The notes: generated from the letters alone by a model not told the origin. DNA of 61,426 nucleotides from Ornithinibacillus caprae (GCF_009728145.1 NZ_WOCA01000021.1:1-61426), one strand, 5' to 3'. Shown: positions 35,140 to 44,215, counted from the stretch's first letter. Translations and numbers: made by a program.

Positions 35140-35406
35140 ATGTCTGTTGGATATTATCATGGCCTTTGCAGGCAGTGTACGGGAAGAGCTGTTGAAATTA
35201 GAACCCATGATGGAGGTGTCCATCGTGGAATTGTTCAAGGTGTGGATCGACGAAAGGTTTACTTGCGTCCACTTGACGGAAGACGCCATTTAGGAGGATA
35301 TGGATACGGATTTGGCGGTTTTGGTGGTTTTGGAGGCTTTGGAGGTTTTGGCCTTGGTCTAGGCTCCATTGCAGCCTTAACTTTGTTGCCGTTTTTATTC
35401 ATTTAA
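35140..35406 (+). CDS. Sm-like, glycine-rich, C-terminally anchored protein (module 2)
   Basis: 88 residues (GGGGGTGAAAAA before the ATG). Same plan as the protein at 34219: beta-barrel core TGRAVEIRTHDGGVHRGIVQ and VDRRKVYLRPL, then a run of GGF repeats (GFGGFGGFGGFGGFG), then the hydrophobic end LGSIAALTLLPFLFI. The core is well conserved between the paralogues and the Gly region is not. Divergent from module 2 YjcZ genes. Confidence 0.78.
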   Translation: MSVGYYHGLCRQCTGRAVEIRTHDGGVHRGIVQGVDRRKVYLRPLDGRRHLGGYGYGFGGFGGFGGFGGFGLGLGSIAALTLLPFLFI

Positions 35407-35588
35407 TCAAAAAATAACTGCTTAGAAAATGCTAGAAAAAAACTATAGCACTCTATTCTAAAGACGGATGATTCAGGATAAGGAAGTTTAGGATGTTACT
35501 GGATCATAATTCGTAGTAAACTACGCAGTAACATATCCTTTGAAATACGTTGGTTGAAAACTAAGACGGAATGTAACGCTTGCACACC

Positions 35589-35685
35589 GCTCCGAAAATA
35601 CACTTCGCTTTCTGCGGGCGGCTGGTGAGCCTCCTCATGCTGACGCACTGTGCGGCTCACCGATGCCTTTTTTTCCGCAGGCCAA
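35589..35685. repeat. structured intergenic repeat, Bacillaceae type
   Basis: G+C-rich compared with its surroundings. It contains CTCCGAAAATACACTTCGC followed by nested inverted repeats: CTGCGG (35612-35617) with CCGCAG (35675-35680), and GGTGAGCC (35624-35631) with GGCTCACC (35654-35661). From memory, near-identical blocks recur many times in Bacillaceae genomes; only one copy is in this window. It is the only feature in the 405-base gap between 35407 and 35811. Confidence 0.65.
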
Positions 35686-35811
35686 AGGATGGTTACGTCA
35701 GAGTTAGTTCAGATTTTTCATTGATTAATACACTTTTGTCTCAGTTACTATCTACCTATAATCCTAGAGATAAAGTAACTAGCAGAATACATCTATTTAG
35801 GAAAACGTTCT

Positions 35812-36597
35812 TTATTCATTTGCAATTTGAGCAATTTCCTCTGATGACTTACCTAATAAATCTTTGCATCTCAATTCAGTCTTGGTTAAATATTTATTAA
35901 CTAAATGATAGCCAACACAGTAGCCAGCCATTCTAGGCTGAAACTTGAGCCCATATAATAATTCCGGATGTTTTCGATGATTTTTAGGAAGATCTTTATG
36001 AGGATAAATAATCTGCTTCCATATTTTCTCTGCTTCATCCTCGGTATAATAGGATGTCCAGTTTGCTGTATAATCTTCGCCTAATCGCTCCCGAACAGCA
36101 TTTTCAGCTAAACCCTCCAATATAATGGTATCCAATAATACATAATCCTCTTCTGGCTTTGAATAGACGGATAATCGACAAACATGATTATACTCATGGG
36201 TAAATAACGCCTGTATTTCTTTTACCGAATTATCCTCTGAAAGAAATAAAAATAACTTATCGTTAAACGCCAGTCCTGATTTTCCATTATATTCAGCATT
36301 CATTGTACGATTAGTTGTATCGGAAGGTAAAATTAGAATTGGAATATCTGGACCATTCCACTTCTTCTGAAGCTTTCGTTCTTCCCATTTAATGATATCC
36401 CAGAATCTTTTATCTTGTAGTCCTTGTACAATTTCTTCTCCATGCTTACTCGGTCTCCGGTACATACCATTAATGGCTAAATGCTGATAAATCTCTGAAG
36501 CAGAAGCACCACTAAAATAATCCTCGATTCTTTCGCATAGTTTTAACGGGTCTTCGTAATCGTTCAACAACCATTGATCCGTTTCAATGACGCTCAT
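35812..36597 (-). CDS. DUF2268 putative zinc protease (YjaZ-like)
   Basis: 261 residues from the ATG at 36597 (GAGGGGTG site). Zinc motif HEYNHVCR (HExxH) with a downstream Glu in ILEGLAEN as the likely third ligand. The final segment MAGYCVGYHLVNKYL is typical of DUF2268. Predicted cytoplasmic metallopeptidase with unknown substrate. It stands alone on the minus strand. Confidence 0.83.
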   Translation of the reverse strand: MSVIETDQWLLNDYEDPLKLCERIEDYFSGASASEIYQHLAINGMYRRPSKHGEEIVQGLQDKRFWDIIKWEERKLQKKWNGPDIPILILPSDTTNRTMNAEYNGKSGLAFNDKLFLFLSEDNSVKEIQALFTHEYNHVCRLSVYSKPEEDYVLLDTIILEGLAENAVRERLGEDYTANWTSYYTEDEAEKIWKQIIYPHKDLPKNHRKHPELLYGLKFQPRMAGYCVGYHLVNKYLTKTELRCKDLLGKSSEEIAQIANE

Positions 36598-36765
36598 AGC
36601 CACACCCCTCTACATTAACTTCATCTAATAACTTATGATACTGTTTTGCCACCAGTTACAAGAATTTCATACACAATTTTATTTATATGGGACAGCGACC
36701 CTTTTCAATAATATATTCAATGAATAATATATAGTAGATTTTTTAAAACTTAGGAGGTGTGTTGT

Positions 36766-36990
36766 ATGTTTCCAGGAAGACCGGGACGACCGATGCCACC
36801 ATACCCGCCAATGCCACCTGGAAGACCACCGTTTCCAGGACAGCAACAATCCAACCGACCGAATTTACTGTCTTTGTTTCAGGATCCAGATGGAAACCTA
36901 GATCTTGAAAAAATTTCAACCACTGCACAACAAATTAATAGTATTTATGGTCAGGTTAGTCCGTTAATTTCCCAATTCTTCAAGCGATAA
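36766..36990 (+). CDS. YppG-like spore coat protein
   Basis: 74 residues from the ATG at 36766 (TTAGGAGGTG site). Pro/Gly/Arg-rich N-terminus (PGRPGRPMPPYPPMPPGRP) and a conserved C-terminus DPDGNLDLEKI followed by a QVSPLI segment, which matches the end of YppG-family proteins. B. subtilis YppG is a spore coat protein. The surrounding cluster of sporulation genes supports the same here. Confidence 0.75.
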   Translation: MFPGRPGRPMPPYPPMPPGRPPFPGQQQSNRPNLLSLFQDPDGNLDLEKISTTAQQINSIYGQVSPLISQFFKR

Positions 36991-37051
36991 GTGGAACAAG
37001 TCACTATTAAAATCATAAGATGATGTAACCAAAATAGAAGGCGGGGCAGGA

Positions 37052-37765
37052 ATGAATTATTCGTATATGGATTGTTTAGCAGAGTTAGGAATAGGGGGGG
37101 CACATCCTGGTGGGCTTCCTTTGACCAAACAGCTTCTATCGCAAGTACCCATTCAGGATGGAACCACTGTTTTAGATGCTGGGTGTGGTACTGGTCGATC
37201 TTCTGCATATGTGAAAGAACATTTTGCTTGTCAGGTAACAGCATTGGATAACCATCAAACGATGGTAAAAAAAGCAAAGCAACGATTTTTGTCTCACAAT
37301 CTCCCAATTGAAGTACAGCACGGAAGTACAGAGAGTCTTCCGTTTGAGAAAAGCACATTTGATATTATCCTTTCTGAATCCGTCATAGCATTTACGGATG
37401 CATCACGAACAGTGAATGAATTTTCCCGGGTATTAAAACCAACCGGGGTATTACTTGCTGTTGAGATGGTAGTAGAAAAAGCAATTCCTATGAAGGAAGT
37501 CAATGAAATTAAGGAATTTTACGGGTTATCCGAATTATTAACCGTTGACGAATGGGATAGCTTATTTCAACAAGCAGGTTTTCAAGACAGAAAAATTTTA
37601 ACGTTTACTTCACAGTTTGATGCACATGACCCAGATCATGCACCAGAATTCCTTTTATCAGAAAATCTTGATGATGTACATTTCGATATATTAAAGGAAC
37701 ATGAACAGTTAATTGAAAAATATAAGGATGTTTTAGGCTATCGAATGTTCCGATGTACGGTTTAA
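37052..37765 (+). CDS. SAM-dependent methyltransferase
   Basis: 237 residues, class I Rossmann-type. Motif I is VLDAGCGTGRSS, and the acidic residue after beta2 lies in VTALDN; ILSESVIAFTD corresponds to motif IV. Substrate unknown. GAAGGCGGGG lies before the ATG. It follows the YppG-like gene by about 60 bases and may share its transcript. Confidence 0.85.
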   Translation: MNYSYMDCLAELGIGGAHPGGLPLTKQLLSQVPIQDGTTVLDAGCGTGRSSAYVKEHFACQVTALDNHQTMVKKAKQRFLSHNLPIEVQHGSTESLPFEKSTFDIILSESVIAFTDASRTVNEFSRVLKPTGVLLAVEMVVEKAIPMKEVNEIKEFYGLSELLTVDEWDSLFQQAGFQDRKILTFTSQFDAHDPDHAPEFLLSENLDDVHFDILKEHEQLIEKYKDVLGYRMFRCTV

Positions 37766-37816
37766 ACGTAGTAAAAACCTTAATCCGTTCAATTTCTAGG
37801 AAGGGGATGATTGTGA

Positions 37817-38257
37817 GTGACCATTAGAAAAGCAACATTCGATGAAACGCAGAGGATTTTAGACTATGCGTTAGTCGTTTTAAAAGAATCCACCATGGGA
37901 TTTGTTAAACCTAGAGTTGAAATAGCTAATCTGATTATGGCCCCAATATTAGCAGATGGTGGTTATTATTTAATTTATGAAAAAAACCGTACCATTCATG
38001 GATGGATTGGCGTTGGGACTATATATGATAGCTATTCGGAGGAAGTGGTAGGTACCATTCCAGAGGTTTATGTATTTCCAGCTTACCGTGGTCAAGGGGT
38101 TGCTGAAAAACTGTTCCATGAAGCGTTTCGTCATCTTAAAACAGAGAATGTTAATAAGGTGCAATTAAACGTGTTTGCGGGAAATCATGCCAAAAAACTG
38201 TATGAAAAAATAGGGTTTCATGATGTTTCTACACTGATGGAAAAAGATCTAGATTAG
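37817..38257 (+). CDS. GNAT-family N-acetyltransferase
   Basis: 146 residues from a GTG ten bases after AGGGGA. Motif A (PAYRGQGVAEKLF) binds acetyl-CoA, and GNHAKKLYEKIGF is the usual motif B. The acceptor is unknown. It ends just before a terminator shared with the convergent Hsp20 gene. Confidence 0.87.
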   Translation: MTIRKATFDETQRILDYALVVLKESTMGFVKPRVEIANLIMAPILADGGYYLIYEKNRTIHGWIGVGTIYDSYSEEVVGTIPEVYVFPAYRGQGVAEKLFHEAFRHLKTENVNKVQLNVFAGNHAKKLYEKIGFHDVSTLMEKDLD

Positions 38258-38271
38258 GATATATAAATGAA

Positions 38272-38304
38272 AAGCCGGCTTTCCATTTTAGGAACGACCG
38301 GCTT
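38272..38304. terminator. terminator between GNAT and Hsp20 genes
   Basis: AAGCCGG (38272-38278) pairs with CCGGCTT (38298-38304) with an inner TTCC/GGAA pair; T-rich downstream, A-rich upstream, so it works for both converging genes. Confidence 0.8.
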
Positions 38305-38315
38305 CTTATCTTTAT

Positions 38316-38771
38316 TTACTCATGAATATCAAGGTATTTACGTTCGGAGTGTCTTTTTGGAATGGTTACTTTTAATAGGCCATCACGAAAAGATGCTTTT
38401 GTTTCTCTTTTAGGTATTTCAAATGGTAATGTGACAAATCGTTCTCTTTTTTGATAGGATTGTTGTTTATTGAAGTACGTATCCTCGTTATTTTTTTCTT
38501 CTATTACGGCGTGGTCTTCTACACCAATTCTTAGTTGGTTACCAATGATTTCAAGTTCAATTTGATCTCGTTTATATCCTGGTAATTCGGCTTCAACAAT
38601 GAATTTGGAATCCGTTTCGCGCACATCTACCCAAAATGGTCTCAGGTTAAATTGTGAATTGATGTGCTTAAATGAATGATTGAAAAAAGAGTCCATTTGC
38701 CTCATAAAGTCATGAAGTGGTGTCATATCAATGTCGAATTTACTTGGAAGTTTATCTTTATTTGAAGCCAT
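38316..38771 (-). CDS. Hsp20/alpha-crystallin small heat shock protein
   Basis: 151 residues. The alpha-crystallin domain (about 45-148) has FIVEAELPGYKRDQIELEI, and the hallmark close FRDGLLKVTIPK corresponds to the A-x-x-x-G-x-L motif. Holds unfolding proteins in a folding-competent state; related proteins (CotM, CotP) sit in the spore coat. No CIRCE element is seen upstream. AAAAGGGGTG precedes the ATG. Confidence 0.9.
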   Translation of the reverse strand: MASNKDKLPSKFDIDMTPLHDFMRQMDSFFNHSFKHINSQFNLRPFWVDVRETDSKFIVEAELPGYKRDQIELEIIGNQLRIGVEDHAVIEEKNNEDTYFNKQQSYQKRERFVTLPFEIPKRETKASFRDGLLKVTIPKRHSERKYLDIHE

Positions 38772-38859
38772 TGTTTCACCCCTTTTTTCAAGAATTTACA
38801 CTATACATTATGCAAATCTTGAAAAATAGTAGTGGGCATTTACGGAATTTTCGTTTTAG

Positions 38860-39669
38860 CTAGATATGAATGAACTCACGAATTTGATTACTTACTTCGG
38901 ATGGTTTTTCTTCTGTTAATAAATGTCCAGTTTTTTCATAGGTAACCAGCTTAGCATTTGGTAAATCGTTAACAAGTCTTTTTCCAATTCGTAATGGAAC
39001 CACTTTATCCTCCGCTCCCCAAATCAATAATATAGGTGTAGTTACTTCCTTAAGTTGTTCTTTTGTTAAATCTCCCTCGCGATATCGTACAAAACGCACG
39101 AGTGATTTTGAGAAATTCTGCTCGTTAATTGGTCTTTTATATTCTTCAATTAATTCATCGGTGATGAGAGAATGATCATATAAAACATTTTCTAGATTTT
39201 CACGAACGCCATTCTTTTTAATACGATGTTTAGCAACTATGTTAAAGAAAGGTAAGTACGATGCATAAATAAGCCATTTGTTTGCTCGTTGTAAATATCC
39301 CGAACTAGCTAGTAAAATCAGTTTGTTAATTCGATTTGGAATTTTACGAGCGGTATACATTGCAATTTGTCCACCCATGGAATGACCAATAATATAACAA
39401 TTTTTCAGATGAAAGTAATCCAAACATTCTATAATTAATTCTGCATAGTTATTATACGTATAGACAAAGGTTTTTGATTTTTCACTTCTTCCAAACCCAG
39501 GTAGATCGATTGCGATAATAGAGAAATGATCTTTAAGATATGGAATTAAGCGATGAAATGTATGGGTAGAAGATACAAAACCATGAATAAGCATAATTGG
39601 TGGTTTATCATTTATTATGTACTCACAATATATTTGAACATTAGATAGGGAAAGGTATGTTTTATTCAA
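38860..39669 (-). CDS. alpha/beta hydrolase
   Basis: 269 residues. Nucleophile elbow GHSMGGQ, oxyanion region MLIHGFVSSTHTF, acid Asp in WGAEDKVVP and His in KTGHLLTEE complete the triad. It resembles esterases and C-C hydrolases of Bacillus with unknown substrates. A single gene, divergent from the UPF0182 gene. Confidence 0.87.
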   Translation of the reverse strand: MNKTYLSLSNVQIYCEYIINDKPPIMLIHGFVSSTHTFHRLIPYLKDHFSIIAIDLPGFGRSEKSKTFVYTYNNYAELIIECLDYFHLKNCYIIGHSMGGQIAMYTARKIPNRINKLILLASSGYLQRANKWLIYASYLPFFNIVAKHRIKKNGVRENLENVLYDHSLITDELIEEYKRPINEQNFSKSLVRFVRYREGDLTKEQLKEVTTPILLIWGAEDKVVPLRIGKRLVNDLPNAKLVTYEKTGHLLTEEKPSEVSNQIREFIHI

Positions 39670-39829
39670 TGCAAAATCACCTCAATACCACTATTATTTG
39701 CTTTCGGGTTCGTATTTAAACAAAAATGAAACCAAATTCAAGTTCATCCGTATAAATAAGGAAAGAAAGTTCTTTCATTTTTTGGTATGATAGTTACGTA
39801 ACTTAAGAGAATTTATAGGGGGATCAATT

Positions 39830-42616
39830 TTGGATTTTAACAATAATGAAGGTAATGTTTCAAAAGAACAAGTAGTGAGGTTTAAGAAATTACTGAATAG
39901 AGTAGGTATCTTGTTAGGAATTATTATCGTGCTATTAGTTATTGGATTAATAGCTTCTCAATTTCTAACAGATTATATTTGGATGGATTCCCTTGGGTTT
40001 GGAAGTGTTTTTACAACCGTATTAGGGAGTAAAGTGGTATTAGGAGTAATTGGTTTTATCTTATATTTTGCTCTTACTTATTTTACACTTTCTTGGATAC
40101 GCCGTTCCTATATGGGACATTTTCATGGCAACCAATTGCCATCCTTTATCCAAAGCCGTAAGTATAGCATACTAATCATTTCAGGGATTGCTTTATTTGT
40201 TGGAATTATAGGTAGTTCCATTATACAAGGGTTTGGATGGGAGCCAGCCTTAAAGCTATTGAATTATGCACCGTTTGGGGAGACAGATCCTCACTTTAAT
40301 ATGGATATTTCTTTTTATTTATTTGTTTTGCCATTTATAAAATTTATTGTAAATGTGTTGTTGGTGTTAGGAGTATTTTTCCTACTGGTTGAAATTGGCT
40401 TTTACTCAGCATTTCACATGTATCGAATGAGCAGATCTGCACAGCTTCATATGGGGATTACACTAGGATTCATTGGTCTTTTACTTGCTGGCATGCATTT
40501 ATTAGCACCATACGAGACATTGCTCACGAGCCAAGTGAATATTTTCCAAGAAAGTGTTGTTCATGGTTTAAGTTATACGGATGATGTGTTTAATATTCCA
40601 AAAGCCTATGTATTAGCTGCAGCAGCTATTATTGGAACAATTTGGCTAATCTTTGCCTTAAGTAAAGGTAGATTACAATCCATGGTAACTCCAATAGCTA
40701 TCTATGTTGGTTTGGTAATTATTGGGCAAATTGGATCGGTAGTCGTACAAAATTTTGTTGTGTCACCAAATGAATTTTCTAAGGAAAGTCCATACTTGGA
40801 ACATAATCTTGAATTTACAAGGGCTGCATATGATCTTGATCAAATTGAGGAACAGGAGCATCCCGGAAATAATTCATTAGATGAAGATATGTTAGAAAGA
40901 AATGCATTAACCATTGATAATATGCGAATTAATGATGCAAGGCCAATCCTTGATGTGTATAATCAAACGCAAACGATTCGAACATACTATAACTTCAATG
41001 ATGTTGATATTGATCGATATGAAATTGATGGAGAGTATCACCAAGTTTTTGTAGGGGCAAGGGAATTGAGTACCGTTGATCTTCCCTCTCAAGCTCAAAC
41101 ATGGGTGAATCAAAACCTACGCTATACGCATGGTTACGGTTTGTCGATGAGTCATGTTAATAAAATCACTCGACAAGGGCAACCGGAATATATGCTAGAG
41201 AATTTACCGCCTGAGGGTGTTATGGATGTCAATACACCGCAAATTTATTTCGGAGAAAATCCATATCAAAATGTTATTGTTAACAGTACAGTGGATGAGT
41301 TTGACTATCCAATGGGAGAAGAGAACGCATCTTCTCGATTCGAAGCAGATGCAGGAATACCTATGAAAGGATTTAATCGTTTATTATTTGCATTAAATGA
41401 AGGATCCTTCCGTATGCTAGTGTCCGATCAAATTACGGATGAAAGTAAGTTATTAGCAACACGAAATATAATGGAACGTGTTAATCGAATTGCTCCTTTC
41501 TTCACTTATGATGAGGACCCGTATATCATTGTTCGTGAAGATGGAAGTCTAACTTGGATTATCGATGCTTATTTAACGGCTGAACGTTATCCTTATGCTG
41601 AACCACATCAATATGAAGAAAACTATATTCGAAACTCGGTAAAGGTTACGATTGATGCGTATTCAGGGGAAGTTAATTTTTATGTTGCTGACCCAGAGGA
41701 CCCATTGTTAATGACATATCAAAGTATGTTCCCAGATTTATTTACAGAAGAAATTCCAGAGGATATCCAAGCGCATTTCCGTTATCCTGAAAAGTTATTT
41801 AAGGTTCAAGCATCCATGTATGGTACGTACCATATGTCTAATTTAGAAGTATTTTATAATCGTGAGGATACGTGGCAGTTTCCAACAGAAAAATATTTCA
41901 ATGAAGACATCGTTATGGAGCCGTACTATATTACGATGAAACTTCCTGAGTATGATAAAGAAGAATTCATTTTAATGATGCCGTACACGCCGAAGAATCG
42001 CCAAAATATGATTGCCTGGATTGGTGTGCGTAATGACGGAGAAAATTATGGAGAATTGTTTGTATATCGTTTTCCAAAACAAAAAAACATTTATGGTCCA
42101 CAGCAAATCGAAAATCGAATTAATCAGGATAGTGTCATTTCTCAGCAATTAAACTTATGGTCACAAGGTGGATCAGAAGTTATACGAGGAAATTTACTTG
42201 CTATTCCGATTGAAGATACGATTCTTTACGTTGAACCAATTTATATTGAATCTTCAAATGCGACCTCCTTACCGGAAGTGAAACAGGTCATTGTTGCCTA
42301 TGGTGATCTAATTGTCATGGAAGCAACTTTTGAAGATGCGATTGAAAAAATATTGGAAATGAATGATCCAACTGTTGATTTAGGGGAACAGGAACAACCA
42401 GACCTTGATGAACAACCTGATCAAGAAAACCAGCCCGATGCTGGAGAAGAGGATGAAACAGAGACTCCAATTCAACCAATATTAGGTGCGGAGGACCAGT
42501 TACGTGAGTTTGCTGAATTGTTCGAGGCTTACCAAGCAGCACTATCGAATGGTAATTGGGAAGAGGCTGGCGAAATTATGACGGAAATTGAAGCGATATT
42601 AGATGAAATAGAATAA
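39830..42616 (+). CDS. UPF0182 large membrane protein
   Basis: 928 residues from a TTG seven bases after AGGGGG. Seven hydrophobic segments in the first 300 residues, then a large domain of about 520 residues, probably outside the cell, and an acidic tail (Glu/Asp/Gln/Pro-rich, about 850-885) before a helical end. COG1615 proteins occur widely in Firmicutes, actinobacteria and cyanobacteria. Their function is unknown. Length and architecture are standard, apart from the variable acidic tail. Confidence 0.88.
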   Translation: MDFNNNEGNVSKEQVVRFKKLLNRVGILLGIIIVLLVIGLIASQFLTDYIWMDSLGFGSVFTTVLGSKVVLGVIGFILYFALTYFTLSWIRRSYMGHFHGNQLPSFIQSRKYSILIISGIALFVGIIGSSIIQGFGWEPALKLLNYAPFGETDPHFNMDISFYLFVLPFIKFIVNVLLVLGVFFLLVEIGFYSAFHMYRMSRSAQLHMGITLGFIGLLLAGMHLLAPYETLLTSQVNIFQESVVHGLSYTDDVFNIPKAYVLAAAAIIGTIWLIFALSKGRLQSMVTPIAIYVGLVIIGQIGSVVVQNFVVSPNEFSKESPYLEHNLEFTRAAYDLDQIEEQEHPGNNSLDEDMLERNALTIDNMRINDARPILDVYNQTQTIRTYYNFNDVDIDRYEIDGEYHQVFVGARELSTVDLPSQAQTWVNQNLRYTHGYGLSMSHVNKITRQGQPEYMLENLPPEGVMDVNTPQIYFGENPYQNVIVNSTVDEFDYPMGEENASSRFEADAGIPMKGFNRLLFALNEGSFRMLVSDQITDESKLLATRNIMERVNRIAPFFTYDEDPYIIVREDGSLTWIIDAYLTAERYPYAEPHQYEENYIRNSVKVTIDAYSGEVNFYVADPEDPLLMTYQSMFPDLFTEEIPEDIQAHFRYPEKLFKVQASMYGTYHMSNLEVFYNREDTWQFPTEKYFNEDIVMEPYYITMKLPEYDKEEFILMMPYTPKNRQNMIAWIGVRNDGENYGELFVYRFPKQKNIYGPQQIENRINQDSVISQQLNLWSQGGSEVIRGNLLAIPIEDTILYVEPIYIESSNATSLPEVKQVIVAYGDLIVMEATFEDAIEKILEMNDPTVDLGEQEQPDLDEQPDQENQPDAGEEDETETPIQPILGAEDQLREFAELFEAYQAALSNGNWEEAGEIMTEIEAILDEIE

Positions 42617-42627
42617 ACACATTGAAA

Positions 42628-42657
42628 AATGCTCCTACTAGTGTAGGGGCATTTTTT
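42628..42657 (+). terminator. terminator after the UPF0182 gene
   Basis: AATGCTCCTAC (42628-42638), loop TAGT, GTAGGGGCATT and a T run. Confidence 0.9.
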
Positions 42658-42761
42658 AACACTCCGGAACGGTAGTTGAAGCAAATTCTAGTTACTTCAC
42701 TGTTTTATCAATAGCTAACAATCAATCAATGTAATAAACCTTTTTTGAAAAACCATACTAA

Positions 42762-42790
42762 TTGACAGATTGAATGAATCATGATACATT
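42762..42790 (+). promoter_or_regulatory. sigma-A promoter of the dioxygenase gene
   Basis: TTGACA (42762-42767), 17-base spacer, TACATT (42785-42790). The operator-like palindromes begin at the next base. Confidence 0.75.
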
Positions 42791-42823
42791 TATCTTGAAT
42801 TAAAGATATCTTAATTAAGTATA
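42791..42823. promoter_or_regulatory. two overlapping MhqR-like operators
   Basis: TATCTTGAATTAAAGATA (42791-42808) and TATCTTAATTAAGTATA (42807-42823) are palindromes of the TATCTC-GAATTC-GAGATA kind that MhqR binds in B. subtilis. They cover the expected transcription start. This predicts repression relieved by quinones or hydroquinones. The mhqR gene is not in the window. Confidence 0.6.
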
Positions 42824-42873
42824 TTTTTTTCTTAATGTTTGTATATATAATGGTAACTATGGGAGGCAATATC

Positions 42874-43857
42874 ATGAACGGTTTAAAAGGAATGCATCAT
42901 GTTACAGCTATTACAAGTAGTGCGGAAAAGAATTACGAGTTTTTCACCTATGTACTAGGAATGCGTTTAGTGAAGAAAACGGTGAACCAAGATGATATCC
43001 AGACATATCATTTATTTTTCGCAGATGACAAAGGAAGTCCAGGTACGGATATGACATTTTTTGATTTTCCTGAAATACCTAAAGGCTCACATGGTACGAA
43101 CGAAATTTATAAGTCATCCTTTAGAGTTCCAAGTGATGCTGCACTAGATTATTGGGTGAAACGATTGGCCAACTATGAAGTGAAACATACAGGTATAAAA
43201 GAACAGTTTGGCACGAAAGTATTAAATTTCGTTGATTTTGATGATCAAAACTATCAATTGATTTCAGATGAAGGCTTAGATGGAGTGAAAGCAGGTACAC
43301 CTTGGCAAAAAGGCCCTGTACCACTCGAATATGCGATTACTGGTCTAGGGCCAATACATGTGCGAGTAGCTAATTTTGATTATTTCAAAGAAATGTTAGA
43401 AAAAGTACTACAATATAAAGAAATTGCAGACGATGGTTCTTTCCATTTATTTGAGGTAGGTGAAGGAGGAAATGGTGCTCGGATCGTTGTTGAGTATAAC
43501 CCTGTTTTACCACAAGCTTTGCAAGGCTATGGAACTGTTCACCATGCTGCTTTACGAGTAGATGATCGAAATGTTCTAGAGGAATGGGACAGCCGAATGC
43601 AAAGCTTTGGATTCCAAACTTCTGGATTTGTTGACCGATTTTTCTTTGGTTCTTTATATGTAAGAGTGGCTCCACAAATTCTATTTGAGTTCGCAACTGA
43701 TGGCCCTGGTTTTATGGGAGACGAACCTTATGAGACACTTGGAGAAAAATTGTCACTGCCACCATTTTTAGAGTCTAAACGTGAACAAATTGAGAAGTCG
43801 GTTCGCCCAATTGATACGGTAAGAAGTACCAAAGAAATCGAAAAAGAATATTATTAA
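42874..43857 (+). CDS. ring-cleaving dioxygenase, MhqO/MhqE type
   Basis: 327 residues from the ATG at 42874 (GGGAGG site); earlier in-frame ATGs lie within the operator/leader. Two VOC modules: GMHHVTAI and GTVHHAALRV supply His ligands, and ILFEFATDGPGF supplies the Glu. LVKKTVNQDD and DKGSPGTDMTFF are typical of the MhqA/E/O group, which in B. subtilis removes hydroquinones and catechols. Regulated by MhqR there; matching operators are present here. Confidence 0.9.
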   Translation: MNGLKGMHHVTAITSSAEKNYEFFTYVLGMRLVKKTVNQDDIQTYHLFFADDKGSPGTDMTFFDFPEIPKGSHGTNEIYKSSFRVPSDAALDYWVKRLANYEVKHTGIKEQFGTKVLNFVDFDDQNYQLISDEGLDGVKAGTPWQKGPVPLEYAITGLGPIHVRVANFDYFKEMLEKVLQYKEIADDGSFHLFEVGEGGNGARIVVEYNPVLPQALQGYGTVHHAALRVDDRNVLEEWDSRMQSFGFQTSGFVDRFFFGSLYVRVAPQILFEFATDGPGFMGDEPYETLGEKLSLPPFLESKREQIEKSVRPIDTVRSTKEIEKEYY

Positions 43858-43867
43858 GGTGAAAAAA

Positions 43868-43890
43868 GCCTGCATCACAACGATGCAGGC
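43868..43890. terminator. hairpin after the dioxygenase gene
   Basis: GCCTGCATC (43868-43876) pairs with GATGCAGGC (43882-43890), preceded by A6 and followed by an AT-rich run. It lies between convergent genes. Confidence 0.75.
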
Positions 43891-43930
43891 AATTTAAATT
43901 GAGGGGTATTTTCCGTCTGATGGTAACGTA

Positions 43931-44215
43931 TTACCATTGTTTGGTGTCATTTGTCATTTGTTCTTGTATGCTTTGATCGCCTGTGTCCATATTCATGTTC
44001 ATACCTTGCTGTTGACTGCCCTGATTATTATTATTATTCATCATGTTCTGAATTGGTTGTGTGATTTGTTGGACAGTTTGATTATTCATTGCATTCGATA
44101 AGGTTTGAGGCAAGCGTTGAAAAGTTCCGTTCTGAATACCTCTAGTGATACCATAAATGGCAGCCCCTGCAGCCCCCACTGTCAATATAGAAGTCATCAT
44201 CCCACGGTTATTCAT
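43931..44215 (-). CDS. DUF3918/YrzQ-like small protein with Asn/Gln-rich tail
   Basis: 94 residues from the ATG at 44215 (AAAGGA site, eight bases). The hydrophobic N-terminus (MTSILTVGAAGAAIYGITRG) fits the DUF3918 family to which B. subtilis YrzQ belongs. The rest is rich in Asn, Gln and Met (NNNNNQGSQQQGMNMNMD). Spore-associated proteins often look like this; function unknown. Confidence 0.65.
   Translation of the reverse strand: MNNRGMMTSILTVGAAGAAIYGITRGIQNGTFQRLPQTLSNAMNNQTVQQITQPIQNMMNNNNNQGSQQQGMNMNMDTGDQSIQEQMTNDTKQW

Noticed and set aside
35021-35293. 90-codon frame over the second Sm-like gene
   Set aside because: It overlaps the sigma-K-type promoter and the better-supported gene at 35140.
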